Made by a program: the position numbers and the translations under genes. 64,000 nucleotides of DNA from Deltaproteobacteria bacterium (GTDB taxonomy: Bacteria > Myxococcota_C > UBA6777), in assembly GCA_002731275.1 (NCBI GenBank), contig PCBK01000142.1, positions 1 through 64,000 on the forward strand, read 5' to 3'. This document shows positions 54,689 to 63,285 of this stretch, piece by piece (the first letter of the stretch is position 1; each line of letters starts with the position of its first letter). The notes beneath the pieces are model-generated. The model was not told the origin of the DNA, searched no databases, and was given only the letters and a program-made list of their open reading frames with translations.

Positions 54689-56308
54689 TTGCGTAAGGAC
54701 ACACACAACGCCACCCCCCAACCCCCAAACGCACGACGAACAGGACCACCCAAGTGGGGACCATACTTGTGGCTTGGTGTTCTGTTTTTGGCTGGCGTGT
54801 TCCTCGGCGCAGGTGGTGGCGCACAACTGTTGAACTACGCGCGTGCCCTGCTCAAAAAGCAACCCTCGGCACCACAAGCGCTCAACATGCTCGCCAACAA
54901 AAACCAGCCAAGTGCCGCACTATGTTACAAACTCATCGGCGACAACGACCTTCATGGTGCCTTTCGCGAGCTTGACTGTCTCGTCACCTTCCGCAGGGCG
55001 TTTCCCAAAAAAGCCAAAGGACTCAATACCATCATCCTCGCAAAATTTACCAAACTTCACCGCAGACTGCGCAAAGAATCCGTCGATTGGCGTACGGTCG
55101 CTCGGTGGAAGTTTTTGTATTTGCTGAGCACGAAGATGTACAAAGTCCGCAACCAGTGGGCAAAAAACGCAGAGATCCCTGTGTACCGAGTCAACGGACA
55201 CCATCTCGCGATGCCTTTTTGGCTCAAAGAGAGCATGAGACGAAAAGTCGGTCCACTCTTCCACCTCGACACACACAACGATATGAGAGCCGTCCCCAGC
55301 CCCAAAGATGTCCTGGAAGCCGTGCGCAAACTCAAAGCCAATCGCGACACCAAGAACGCATGGCATACCATCGCCCATGCGATCTATGACTGCGCGATGC
55401 CGGTTGCTGGTGGTGTCCTGACTGTCGGCTACAAGCAAGTGGTGTGGGGAAAACCAAGCTGGAACGGATATCCTGAGTTTGTGAATCGTTCGTTCTTCTT
55501 CGCCCGCCCAAAATCAGGCGTCCCCGCAGCCATCCTCCCTCCAGACCTAAAAGGGAAAAGCAAAGCAAAAAAAATGAGAGAGTTCAAGTCGATGGAGGCC
55601 AAACGCAGCCACTTTCGGCTGTACTACGATAAGCTCAAAGAGAGGGGACTCCCTGGCTTCGAACGACAAGACGCGTGGGTCGAAATCCAACCGAAACAAC
55701 GCCCTGTAAAAGACAAGTTTGAGCTGTTTCGCCCCTTTACCTTCACTATCCTGACGACTGATCAACCTATCGACTCACATGGACGAGGCACAGGTGGGAG
55801 CACCTTCCAAAAGCTGCTCAAAGCCATCCCCAAAGGGCGCTTCACGCTGGATCTGGATCTCGATTACTTTGCCTCTATTGACTCTGCTGACGACTTCAAA
55901 CGTAAAGCCGGTTCGGACCCAGACTGGGATCTCGACAAATTTGCCAAAGGCCGTAAGATCCTCAAAAAACACCTCTCAAACTTCCACAACCTGCTCATCG
56001 CGCTCAAACGCAATGGTCGGATCCCCGCTGTCATCACGATCGCAGACTCGACCTATATGACCATCGCCTTCGACCGCATCGCACAGGGACAGTCAGAATA
56101 CACGCCCATCGAACACACCGCGCACATAGGCAGAGAGGTCCGCAAAATCTTCCACAAAGTGTACGGCAAAAAAGTGCAAGGCCGCGAAGACAACTCCACC
56201 GTGCTGCTGGGCAACTTTACACCACCTGTCCACACCAACAAGACCCAAAAAACCACAACGAAATCGGCACCAAAAAGACGAAGAGAACGACGCCCCGAAC
56301 ATCACTAA
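54689..56308 (+). CDS. Membrane-anchored UPF0489-like protein
   Basis: A 539-residue protein. The TTG at 54689 is preferred as start because GAGGAGA lies five bases upstream; a GTG at 54623 in the same frame lacks a site. A membrane helix (YLWLGVLFLAGVFLGAGGG) at about 25-43 anchors a large periplasmic domain. FHLDTHNDMRAV (near 192) and FTLDLDLDYFAS (near 390) resemble the paired Asp/His blocks of UPF0489 proteins, which have an arginase-like fold and may bind a metal. The C-terminal tail is basic and Thr/Lys-rich. Function unproved. It follows the GGDEF-EAL gene on the same strand by 117 bp. Confidence 0.6.
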   Translation: MRKDTHNATPQPPNARRTGPPKWGPYLWLGVLFLAGVFLGAGGGAQLLNYARALLKKQPSAPQALNMLANKNQPSAALCYKLIGDNDLHGAFRELDCLVTFRRAFPKKAKGLNTIILAKFTKLHRRLRKESVDWRTVARWKFLYLLSTKMYKVRNQWAKNAEIPVYRVNGHHLAMPFWLKESMRRKVGPLFHLDTHNDMRAVPSPKDVLEAVRKLKANRDTKNAWHTIAHAIYDCAMPVAGGVLTVGYKQVVWGKPSWNGYPEFVNRSFFFARPKSGVPAAILPPDLKGKSKAKKMREFKSMEAKRSHFRLYYDKLKERGLPGFERQDAWVEIQPKQRPVKDKFELFRPFTFTILTTDQPIDSHGRGTGGSTFQKLLKAIPKGRFTLDLDLDYFASIDSADDFKRKAGSDPDWDLDKFAKGRKILKKHLSNFHNLLIALKRNGRIPAVITIADSTYMTIAFDRIAQGQSEYTPIEHTAHIGREVRKIFHKVYGKKVQGREDNSTVLLGNFTPPVHTNKTQKTTTKSAPKRRRERRPEHH

Positions 56309-56320
56309 AGTCTCCACCAT

Positions 56321-56360
56321 TCGCCCAAACTGCCCCCTTTCTCCCAAACTGCCCCCTTCC
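56321..56360. repeat. 20-bp tandem duplication
   Basis: Two adjacent 20-base copies, 56321-56340 and 56341-56360, share the core CCCAAACTGCCCCCTT. It lies between the UPF0489-like gene and the first of three MopE-motif lipoproteins. No gene product or known site is recognised. It could be a simple slip duplication. Confidence 0.6.
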
Positions 56361-56476
56361 TCCATCGCACCGCATTCAGACACTCCCCTTCAGCAAAAAC
56401 GCTACCATCTTGCCTCTTTTGCATCCATATGTTACTCGTAAAGTGTAAAAATTGTCATTTGTGTAAGGGAAATCGT

Positions 56477-57568
56477 ATGCGAATGGTTCCACACATAAGC
56501 AAGCATGTGGTCGCTGTGATCGCTTTTTCTTGGCTTACAGCTTGTTATATCGCGCCCAAAAAAGTCATCCCCAGAGGGGAGTGTACAACCAACGAGGAAT
56601 GCCCTTCAGGCATGAAATGTGACGCGTACTTGTGTGTGTCTGTCCCTTGTACATTCCCAAACTGCGTCACACAAAACGACGCAAGCCCCGCTGACATATG
56701 CACAACACCCCCTTGTACACAGAACGAACAAACGCCGGACCAAGTGACATACGAGCGCAACGGACCCGAGCCACAACCAGAGCCACAGCCTGAAAAAGAG
56801 TGCACTTCGGGCTCTACAAGATCTTGCTATACCGGCCCAGAGGGGACACAAAACAACCTCCCTTGTAAGATGGGAACGCAAACTTGCATCCTCCACCAAT
56901 GGGGCGCTTGTTTTGGCGAGATCACACCACAGAAAGAAGCCTGCGATGGTGTCGATAACAATTGCGATGGTACCATCGATGAAGGATGTGTATGTAAAGA
57001 TGGTGAGACGCGAACTTGTGGTTCCAACGTTGGAGAATGTAAAGCAGGCACCCAACAGTGCAAGCGAGGACAATGGGAGCAATGTCTTGGGGAGATCAAA
57101 GCGATCGCCGAAACTTGCAACAAGCTTGACGATGACTGTGACGGCCAGACAGACGAAGGAGATGTCTGCCCAACCTGCAAAAATCCATGCATCACCGATC
57201 AGGACTGTGGTGGCTGTGGTCACCAATTCTCTTGCCTAAACGGCCAATGCCTTCCCCCACAGACCAAGCCAGGGGAATTTGGAACGCTTTGCAACAGAGA
57301 CCAAGAGTGCAATGTTCCCTTTTTATGTGAATACTACACAGCGTCCGGGAGCAGAGGCATGTGTACGCCAGAATGCAAAACCGACACAGCGTGCAAACAA
57401 GTGACGGTTGGACTTGTCACATACCAAACATTCTGCTCACCATCCGGTCCCAACAACGACCCTCGCTTCTGCGAATTCAAGTGCCACAAAGGTGTCTCCT
57501 GTCCGAATGGATTTGTCTGCACAAAGCACTACATCCTTACCAACGAGGTCGTTTGCGTTCCATTGTGA
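56477..57568 (+). CDS. Lipoprotein with two MopE-type motifs, first of three in tandem
   Basis: A 363-residue protein. ATG 56477 follows AAGGGA and gives a signal peptide (HVVAVIAFSWLTAC) and lipobox LTAC, then YIAPKKVIPRGEC, a start block shared with the next two genes. An acidic Pro/Glu/Gln linker follows. Two MopE-type motifs are at about 170 (CDGVDNNCDGTIDEG) and 230 (CNKLDDDCDGQTDEG). The C-terminal domain of 120 residues opens with CPTCKNPCITDQDCGGCG and has about 14 Cys. It is probably a surface lipoprotein; metal binding is only family-based. Confidence 0.82.
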   Translation: MRMVPHISKHVVAVIAFSWLTACYIAPKKVIPRGECTTNEECPSGMKCDAYLCVSVPCTFPNCVTQNDASPADICTTPPCTQNEQTPDQVTYERNGPEPQPEPQPEKECTSGSTRSCYTGPEGTQNNLPCKMGTQTCILHQWGACFGEITPQKEACDGVDNNCDGTIDEGCVCKDGETRTCGSNVGECKAGTQQCKRGQWEQCLGEIKAIAETCNKLDDDCDGQTDEGDVCPTCKNPCITDQDCGGCGHQFSCLNGQCLPPQTKPGEFGTLCNRDQECNVPFLCEYYTASGSRGMCTPECKTDTACKQVTVGLVTYQTFCSPSGPNNDPRFCEFKCHKGVSCPNGFVCTKHYILTNEVVCVPL

Positions 57569-57631
57569 GATGTCCTATCATACAATTTGCCATGAGGCTC
57601 CAACAAAAGTACGACCGGACATATCAGGACA

Positions 57632-59242
57632 ATGCCAACAATGAGAATATCCCAAACCATCCTCTTCCACCTCCTTGTGTTCCTCGCAGTAGGATGCTAT
57701 GTCGCCCCCAAAAACGTACTTCCAGAAGGAAAGTGTCACACGAGCCTGGACTGTCCAACCAATCAGGAGTGTGCAAACAACAACTGCGTCCTGGTTTGCA
57801 CTGGCAACAACTGCGGCACAACATCCCAAGATGGTGGTGTGACAGAAAGTACTCCAGAGAAATCGACCACTCCAGAGAAATCGACCACCCCAGAACAAAC
57901 GTCGCAGACAGACAACACCCTCCCAGATCAAAACAAAGACTGCCAGAGAAACCAAATACGTGCTTGCTACACAGGTCCAACAGGAACAGCAAATGTCAGC
58001 CCTTGCAAGCAAGGGAGCCAAGACTGTACAACGGGACAATGGGGTCCATGCAAAGGGCAAATCCTCCCTTCTCCAGAGACCTGCAACAACATTGACGATG
58101 ATTGTAACGGGACCATTGATGACGGTAGCGCTGGATGTGTATGCAAAGATGGAGATACCAAGCCCTGTGGAAGCGACCTCGGCGCATGTCGTTCTGGCTT
58201 ACAGACATGCACACAAAACAAATGGAGCGCGTGTGTCGGTGAGATCAAACCGAAACCCGAGAGCTGTAATGGTATTGACGATGACTGTAATGGTATGACT
58301 GATGACGGAGCGGGTTGCAATTGTAAAGAAGGTGCGAAACAGAGCTGTGGTAGCAAAACAGGCGAATGTATCGCGGGTACACAGATCTGTACAAGAGGCA
58401 AGTGGGGGAGCTGTCTGGGCGAAGTGAAAGCCACCACTGAGCTCTGTAATGGAAAAGATGATGACTGTGATGGGCAAACAGATGAAAAGTTGACGCGCTC
58501 TTGTTACACAGGTCCCTCTTCCACACAAAAAACGGGCTCATGCCGAACTGGCATCGAAACGTGCCGCGCTGGAAAGTGGAGCTCTTGTGTGGGGCAAGTG
58601 CTTCCACAAACTGAGACTTGTAACAGCAAAGACGATGATTGTGATGGAAAAGTTGATGAATATCTCACCAAGTCTTGTTATTCGGGTCCAGCAGGGACAG
58701 CCGGAGTTGGCATTTGCAAAGCGGGTACACAAAGCTGTCAGGCCGGAAAACTGACCGGGTGTGTTGGCGAAGTCACCCCAAGAAAAGAGATCTGCAACAA
58801 ATACCAAGACGACGACTGTGACGGACAAGTGGATGAAGGAAATATTTGCCCCATCTGCCCATCAATATGTACTTCTGACACACAATGCTCTCAGTGTGGT
58901 TTCAACACAAAATGTCGTAACAACAAGTGTGTGTATGATGCAAAATCTGCGACGGGTAGCTTTGGGACACGGTGCACGAGTTCATGCAATGGTTTCTCAT
59001 GTACCCACCTCGCGACACAAACACAAAAAGGAATGTGTACAACGACATGTGACTCTCTCTATCTGTGCCCCAGCCTTTACCTCAATGGAAAAGTTCGCAG
59101 TCGCTATTGCAACAAACCCACAAAAACCTCCAATATAAAGGTCTGCTTGTTGAGCTGCGTCTTTGATCCTTGTCCTACAGGATTCGACTGCGTACCTGAT
59201 CACAGTGAACCAACCATTAAAATTTGCGTACCTCGACCATGA
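57632..59242 (+). CDS. Lipoprotein with five MopE-type motifs, second of three in tandem
   Basis: A 536-residue protein. A signal peptide (ISQTILFHLLVFLAVGC) and lipobox VGC are followed by YVAPKNVLPEGKC, as in its neighbours. An eight-codon repeat (STPEKSTTPEKSTTPEQ) forms a linker. Five MopE-type motifs alternate with CYTGPxGTxxVGxCKxGxQxCxxGxWxxC modules; this is the expanded member of the trio. A C-terminal domain beginning CPICPSICTSDTQC is shared with the other two. The start is 57632 or ATG 57641; AGGA upstream does not decide. The stop overlaps the next gene's start (ATGA). Confidence 0.82.
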   Translation: MPTMRISQTILFHLLVFLAVGCYVAPKNVLPEGKCHTSLDCPTNQECANNNCVLVCTGNNCGTTSQDGGVTESTPEKSTTPEKSTTPEQTSQTDNTLPDQNKDCQRNQIRACYTGPTGTANVSPCKQGSQDCTTGQWGPCKGQILPSPETCNNIDDDCNGTIDDGSAGCVCKDGDTKPCGSDLGACRSGLQTCTQNKWSACVGEIKPKPESCNGIDDDCNGMTDDGAGCNCKEGAKQSCGSKTGECIAGTQICTRGKWGSCLGEVKATTELCNGKDDDCDGQTDEKLTRSCYTGPSSTQKTGSCRTGIETCRAGKWSSCVGQVLPQTETCNSKDDDCDGKVDEYLTKSCYSGPAGTAGVGICKAGTQSCQAGKLTGCVGEVTPRKEICNKYQDDDCDGQVDEGNICPICPSICTSDTQCSQCGFNTKCRNNKCVYDAKSATGSFGTRCTSSCNGFSCTHLATQTQKGMCTTTCDSLYLCPSLYLNGKVRSRYCNKPTKTSNIKVCLLSCVFDPCPTGFDCVPDHSEPTIKICVPRP

Positions 59243-60234
59243 AAAGAAACCTCTACCCCCTCTTGCTCCTCGCGTCCTTACTTTTGTTTGCACATGCATG
59301 TTACGTAGCCCCCTTGCGACTGCCCCCACAGGGGAGTTGTCGGACAAACAAGGACTGTCTGGAGGGGCAAGTATGCTTACATGGCATCTGTACTCCAATG
59401 TGCGCAGGCGAACAATGTACACAACTTGAAGACGCAGGTTCAACGCCTGAGGGCTCAAATGTATCGTGCCAGTCAGGAGCAAGTCGCCTCTGCTTTACAG
59501 GCCCCCCAAATGCGAACGGAGTGGGAGCGTGCAAACCAGGCACCCAAAAGTGCGTCAATGGGGGTTGGGGAACATGCCTTGGACAGAGACTCCCAACAAA
59601 CGAAACATGCAACGGAGTGGATGACAACTGTAACGGCCAGATCGACGAAAACGCAGGGTGCCAATGCAAGGATGGAGACAAACGTGTTTGCGGCTCAAAC
59701 GTCGGCGAATGTGTCGCAGGTGCACAAGTTTGTACAAACGGCCAATGGGGTTCGTGTATCGGAGAGGTCGCCAAAAAAACAGAGAGCTGTAATCAACTCG
59801 ATGATGATTGTGACGGACAAACCGATGAGGATGGTGTATGTCCAACGTGTAAAGGCAGCTGCACCACCAATCAAGACTGCGTCCCCTGTGGAGTCAACGA
59901 TACCTGCGTGAGCGGAAAATGCTCATCCTCTTCGACAAAAGGCGGTGGGTATGGTGTTTCGTGCGGAAAATTATCATCGTGTACATCTCCAAACCTCTGC
60001 TTCTTGATCAACAACAAGGTGAACATGTGCACGATCAGTTGCCAGGGGAAAAATGACTGTCCAGCCTTTGTGGTAGGTAACAGTAAGTACTACTCTTACT
60101 GTGGTCCTCCCGACGATTTGAGTCGAAAGACTGTATGCCTGATCTTGTGTGGCAATGGGAAATACTGCCCTAAAGGCTACCAATGTGTCCCCTCTCCTAC
60201 ACTCATCAACACCAACATATGTTTGCCAAATTAA
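59239..60234 (+). CDS. Lipoprotein with two MopE-type motifs, third of three in tandem
   Basis: A 331-residue protein. ATG 59239 overlaps the previous stop by four bases (ATGA), so translation is coupled. The signal peptide (YPLLLLASLLLFAHAC) ends in a Cys, then YVAPLRLPPQGSC as in the two genes before. MopE-type motifs are at about 120 (CNGVDDNCNGQIDEN) and 178 (CNQLDDDCDGQTDED). The C-terminal domain starts CPTCKGSCTTNQDC and matches its neighbours in Cys spacing. It converges with a GH113-like gene 15 bp away. Confidence 0.82.
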   Translation: MKRNLYPLLLLASLLLFAHACYVAPLRLPPQGSCRTNKDCLEGQVCLHGICTPMCAGEQCTQLEDAGSTPEGSNVSCQSGASRLCFTGPPNANGVGACKPGTQKCVNGGWGTCLGQRLPTNETCNGVDDNCNGQIDENAGCQCKDGDKRVCGSNVGECVAGAQVCTNGQWGSCIGEVAKKTESCNQLDDDCDGQTDEDGVCPTCKGSCTTNQDCVPCGVNDTCVSGKCSSSSTKGGGYGVSCGKLSSCTSPNLCFLINNKVNMCTISCQGKNDCPAFVVGNSKYYSYCGPPDDLSRKTVCLILCGNGKYCPKGYQCVPSPTLINTNICLPN

Positions 60235-60249
60235 ACGGTTACTTTCTAT

Positions 60250-61299
60250 TCACTTCCACTGCGTGAGACAACGCTGAAGTGCAACGGCGGCCGGTTTTCC
60301 CCTTGGTGTAAATGTCCGATCCAACGGACCACCATAGCCAAACCAATTCCACATGTAGAAGCCCTCCAATATCCGCCTTTTTGAAAAGACATCGCAAAAA
60401 GCACGATACAAACGTCTTTGCAAGACCAAATCACTCTTCGCTGAAGTCGTCTCATCCCACGGCATCTTGGCCGCAGAGGCCAACGAAGGATACCCAATCT
60501 CCGAGAAGAAAATCGGCTTGTTGTAGACCTTCTTTATCGTATAGAGCGCGGCGACAGGTCGCGTCCAGGCCGATCGCAATTGTGAAAGTGTCGGACGCTC
60601 AGAACCTTCTGACAGGGAGAAGTACCCACTAATCCCCAACTCATCAAGCTGCTCTACAAACCCAATATTCCGAAAATGATCCCAATTGGCCGAATAAAAA
60701 ACCTTCCCCTTGTAGACGCTCCGCACCTCACGTATCAACTTTTGCCAACGTTGTGTGTAACGCTCCATAGAGAGCAATTCACTCCCCACGGCAAATCGCA
60801 CCACACCTTCTCGTGCCGCAACACGAGCCATCGCGAGGATATACCTCCGATAAGAAGCAAACCAAGCATCGACCCCACGAAAAGGGTGTAAACGACCACG
60901 CCATTGTGCTTTTCCACGACGCGCGAGCCGGATCGTTGGCATAAAACCGACGCGAAATCCCCTCTCACGCGCCTGCCTGAGCGTTCGGCGCAGATTCGAA
61001 GGACTTGGAGAGTGACCCTTTGAAGGCTGAATGATATCATCGTGCATGCTCTTCAGTGTCCACGAGCTGACGATCAAGACGTCGGTCGCACCAAGGCGGA
61101 CGAGCTCATCGAGGAAACCACCGTAGTCGTATAGGGGGTCAGACGCAAACAAACCAAGGCTGACACCTCGGATACTCTTGCGGTATTGTTGGCTTGAGAT
61201 ATGCTTGGCGGAGAAAAAGGGCAGGAGAAACCAGACTAGAAACCCGACACCTAGCGCAAAGATCCCCAGGCGTCCCCATTTTTGGTACGAAGCGCTCAT
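60250..61299 (-). CDS. Membrane-anchored GH113-like TIM-barrel glycosidase
   Basis: A 349-residue protein. One N-terminal membrane helix (GIFALGVGFLVWFLLPFF) anchors a TIM barrel (about 40-345). VRFAVGSELLSMER (about 168-180) holds a likely acid/base Glu, and IFFSEIGYPS (about 268-277) a likely nucleophile Glu; YMWNWFGYGG follows. This arrangement matches GH113 (beta-mannanase) and related barrels. The true substrate is unknown. It starts inside the stop of the desaturase-rhodanese gene (ATGA overlap), so both are made together. Confidence 0.7.
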   Translation of the reverse strand: MSASYQKWGRLGIFALGVGFLVWFLLPFFSAKHISSQQYRKSIRGVSLGLFASDPLYDYGGFLDELVRLGATDVLIVSSWTLKSMHDDIIQPSKGHSPSPSNLRRTLRQARERGFRVGFMPTIRLARRGKAQWRGRLHPFRGVDAWFASYRRYILAMARVAAREGVVRFAVGSELLSMERYTQRWQKLIREVRSVYKGKVFYSANWDHFRNIGFVEQLDELGISGYFSLSEGSERPTLSQLRSAWTRPVAALYTIKKVYNKPIFFSEIGYPSLASAAKMPWDETTSAKSDLVLQRRLYRAFCDVFSKRRILEGFYMWNWFGYGGPLDRTFTPRGKPAAVALQRCLTQWK

Positions 61300-63164
61300 T
61301 TACCCTTTTCGATGGGCAATTCTTTTAAGCGGCTGTACTCAGCCCAAGAGCCATCGTAGTTGAGCAGAGCAGATTCATCGATCCCCATCTGCGCAAGTGC
61401 AAAGTACACAGCAGCCGAACGTGTTCCAGACTGACAGTATGTGACGACGAGAGGATGCTTCTTGACGTCATATGATGCAAAGAGCTCTTTTAGCTCCTTG
61501 GGCGACTTCATGCGGCGATCTTTTTCACTGCGGATGACCTTGTGCCATACCAAGAGGCGGGACTTTGGAATGTGTCCGGCGCGTGCTGCCTTTCGGTGGT
61601 GCTTTTTTCCTGTAAATTCATTGGTATTGCGTGTGTCGAGCAACAGGTGTTTCTCTTTGCCAAGGCGATCTTTGAGTTGGCTCCAAAGCAAAAGAGGTGC
61701 TTTCTTGGGTGTGTCTAGCTTGATATCTCCGGCCTTGTGCTCGATCTCTTTTCCACCAGCGATCGCGTGTCCTTCCTTCTTCCATTGTTGAAGGCCTCCA
61801 TCCAAGATCCGAGTGGGTGTGTTGGTCACCTTTCTCAGCGTCCACCACAAACGGAACGCTTCGGGTCCACCGTCTGTGTAGAGCACGATCACAGAGTCTT
61901 GATTCACACCTTTTTTGCGCAACAACGCCTGCAACTCGTCCTTCTTGCGTGACAAGCCTGGGATGGGTTTAGACGCCGAATAATCGGAACGATACAATTG
62001 CCGAGCAGATGGGATATGACCAAGTTCAAAGCGCCCTTTGGGTCGCACATCCAACAAAATCAACTTGGGACTCCCGAGCGCTTTTGCGACCTCAGAGACG
62101 CTGACCATCCACTCGGGAAAACGATAACCCGTTGCTTTTGCTGCGGTGCCAAATGCGGAGATCGCCTTTGTCGCTTCTTCTGGTGACGATGAATAGGCTG
62201 ACTTCTTTGCAGGCGTCACGGCCGGCATCGACGAAGCGACCTGCTCGCCCATCATAGGAGTGAGAAAGGCGACTTTTTTGGGCTGGGCAAAGTACCACCC
62301 CGCACCCAAGACAGCAAAACCAAACACCCCGCCGATCACCGCCATCGTTTTTGTGTGTGGGAGCACCATCTGTAGAGGCCAAGCGGCGTGCCCAAAAAAC
62401 TCCTCGGGAAACTCTTCGACACCGTGAAAACCAAGCTTCTTTGGTGGATCATCTGGCATTTTCGCCGTCCCAAAGATCCAATCCCAGGTGCTGAAGATAA
62501 TGCCAAAGTTCACAGTTGTTCTCGAATCACCGTCATAGTCGTGGTGCCAGATGTGCATACGGGGGCTGTTAAAGATGTACTTCCACCAACCATACCCTAA
62601 ATCGAGATTGGCATGGTTGAGGTGACCGATCAGAGTCCCAAAAATCGCGTGGAACAAGATGGCATACTGGGAAAACCCAAAAAACGCCAAAGGAAAGTAC
62701 AACACAGTCTTGTACACAACAACCTCAGTCCATTGGAAGCGGAAAGAGACAATCCAGTCCATCTCACCGTCTTTTACACTGTGATGACACTTGTGAAAGT
62801 CCCAGAAGAAAGGGACGCGGTGAAGGAGGTTGTGAACACACCACTGCACAAAGTCAACGACGACGAGTGCGACGATAATTTGCACCCATAAAGGCCATGA
62901 GGCTGCGGCGTTACGATAGACAACTCCGGTCAAATTGTAAGCAGCGAGCCATTGATCCACGTATGGAAGGACATACAGTGTCGAGATACCAAAGATGATG
63001 ATGCCGAGAAAGTGGCCGTTAAAGATGAGGTGTAAAAAGTCCGAAAAAAGAGCCTCACGGAGCTGTTTTTGCTCTTTCCGCCATGGAAAGAGATACTCCA
63101 ATGTGGCGACAAACGCCGAGATAATGGCGAGTGATATTGGATACAGATACGTAATCACGATCAT
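61296..63164 (-). CDS. Sterol-desaturase/hydroxylase fused to a double rhodanese
   Basis: A 622-residue protein. The start ATG 63164 follows AGGGAG. Residues 1-290 form a fatty-acid-hydroxylase domain with membrane helices and His boxes HNLLH, HKCHH, NHANLDLG and HIWHH, a di-iron site that inserts oxygen into lipids. A further helix (about 295-315) leads to two rhodanese domains (about 365-475 and 495-620). The first has LYTDGG at the catalytic loop and so lacks the Cys; the second has YCQSGTRS with it. This is the usual inactive-then-active tandem of sulfurtransferases. The fusion of lipid hydroxylase and sulfurtransferase in one chain is unusual. It lies downstream of a cytochrome c gene. 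Confidence 0.88.
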   Translation of the reverse strand: MIVITYLYPISLAIISAFVATLEYLFPWRKEQKQLREALFSDFLHLIFNGHFLGIIIFGISTLYVLPYVDQWLAAYNLTGVVYRNAAASWPLWVQIIVALVVVDFVQWCVHNLLHRVPFFWDFHKCHHSVKDGEMDWIVSFRFQWTEVVVYKTVLYFPLAFFGFSQYAILFHAIFGTLIGHLNHANLDLGYGWWKYIFNSPRMHIWHHDYDGDSRTTVNFGIIFSTWDWIFGTAKMPDDPPKKLGFHGVEEFPEEFFGHAAWPLQMVLPHTKTMAVIGGVFGFAVLGAGWYFAQPKKVAFLTPMMGEQVASSMPAVTPAKKSAYSSSPEEATKAISAFGTAAKATGYRFPEWMVSVSEVAKALGSPKLILLDVRPKGRFELGHIPSARQLYRSDYSASKPIPGLSRKKDELQALLRKKGVNQDSVIVLYTDGGPEAFRLWWTLRKVTNTPTRILDGGLQQWKKEGHAIAGGKEIEHKAGDIKLDTPKKAPLLLWSQLKDRLGKEKHLLLDTRNTNEFTGKKHHRKAARAGHIPKSRLLVWHKVIRSEKDRRMKSPKELKELFASYDVKKHPLVVTYCQSGTRSAAVYFALAQMGIDESALLNYDGSWAEYSRLKELPIEKGK

Positions 63165-63285
63165 GGATATTGTACTCCCTTGGAACCAAGAAGCGCCAGC
63201 AGTGAAATCTAGTTTCAAGACGGGTCTCTTATCTTCCGAAGAATGGAACAAATGAAGTCGATTCAAATGATGAAAAAGACTGCCA

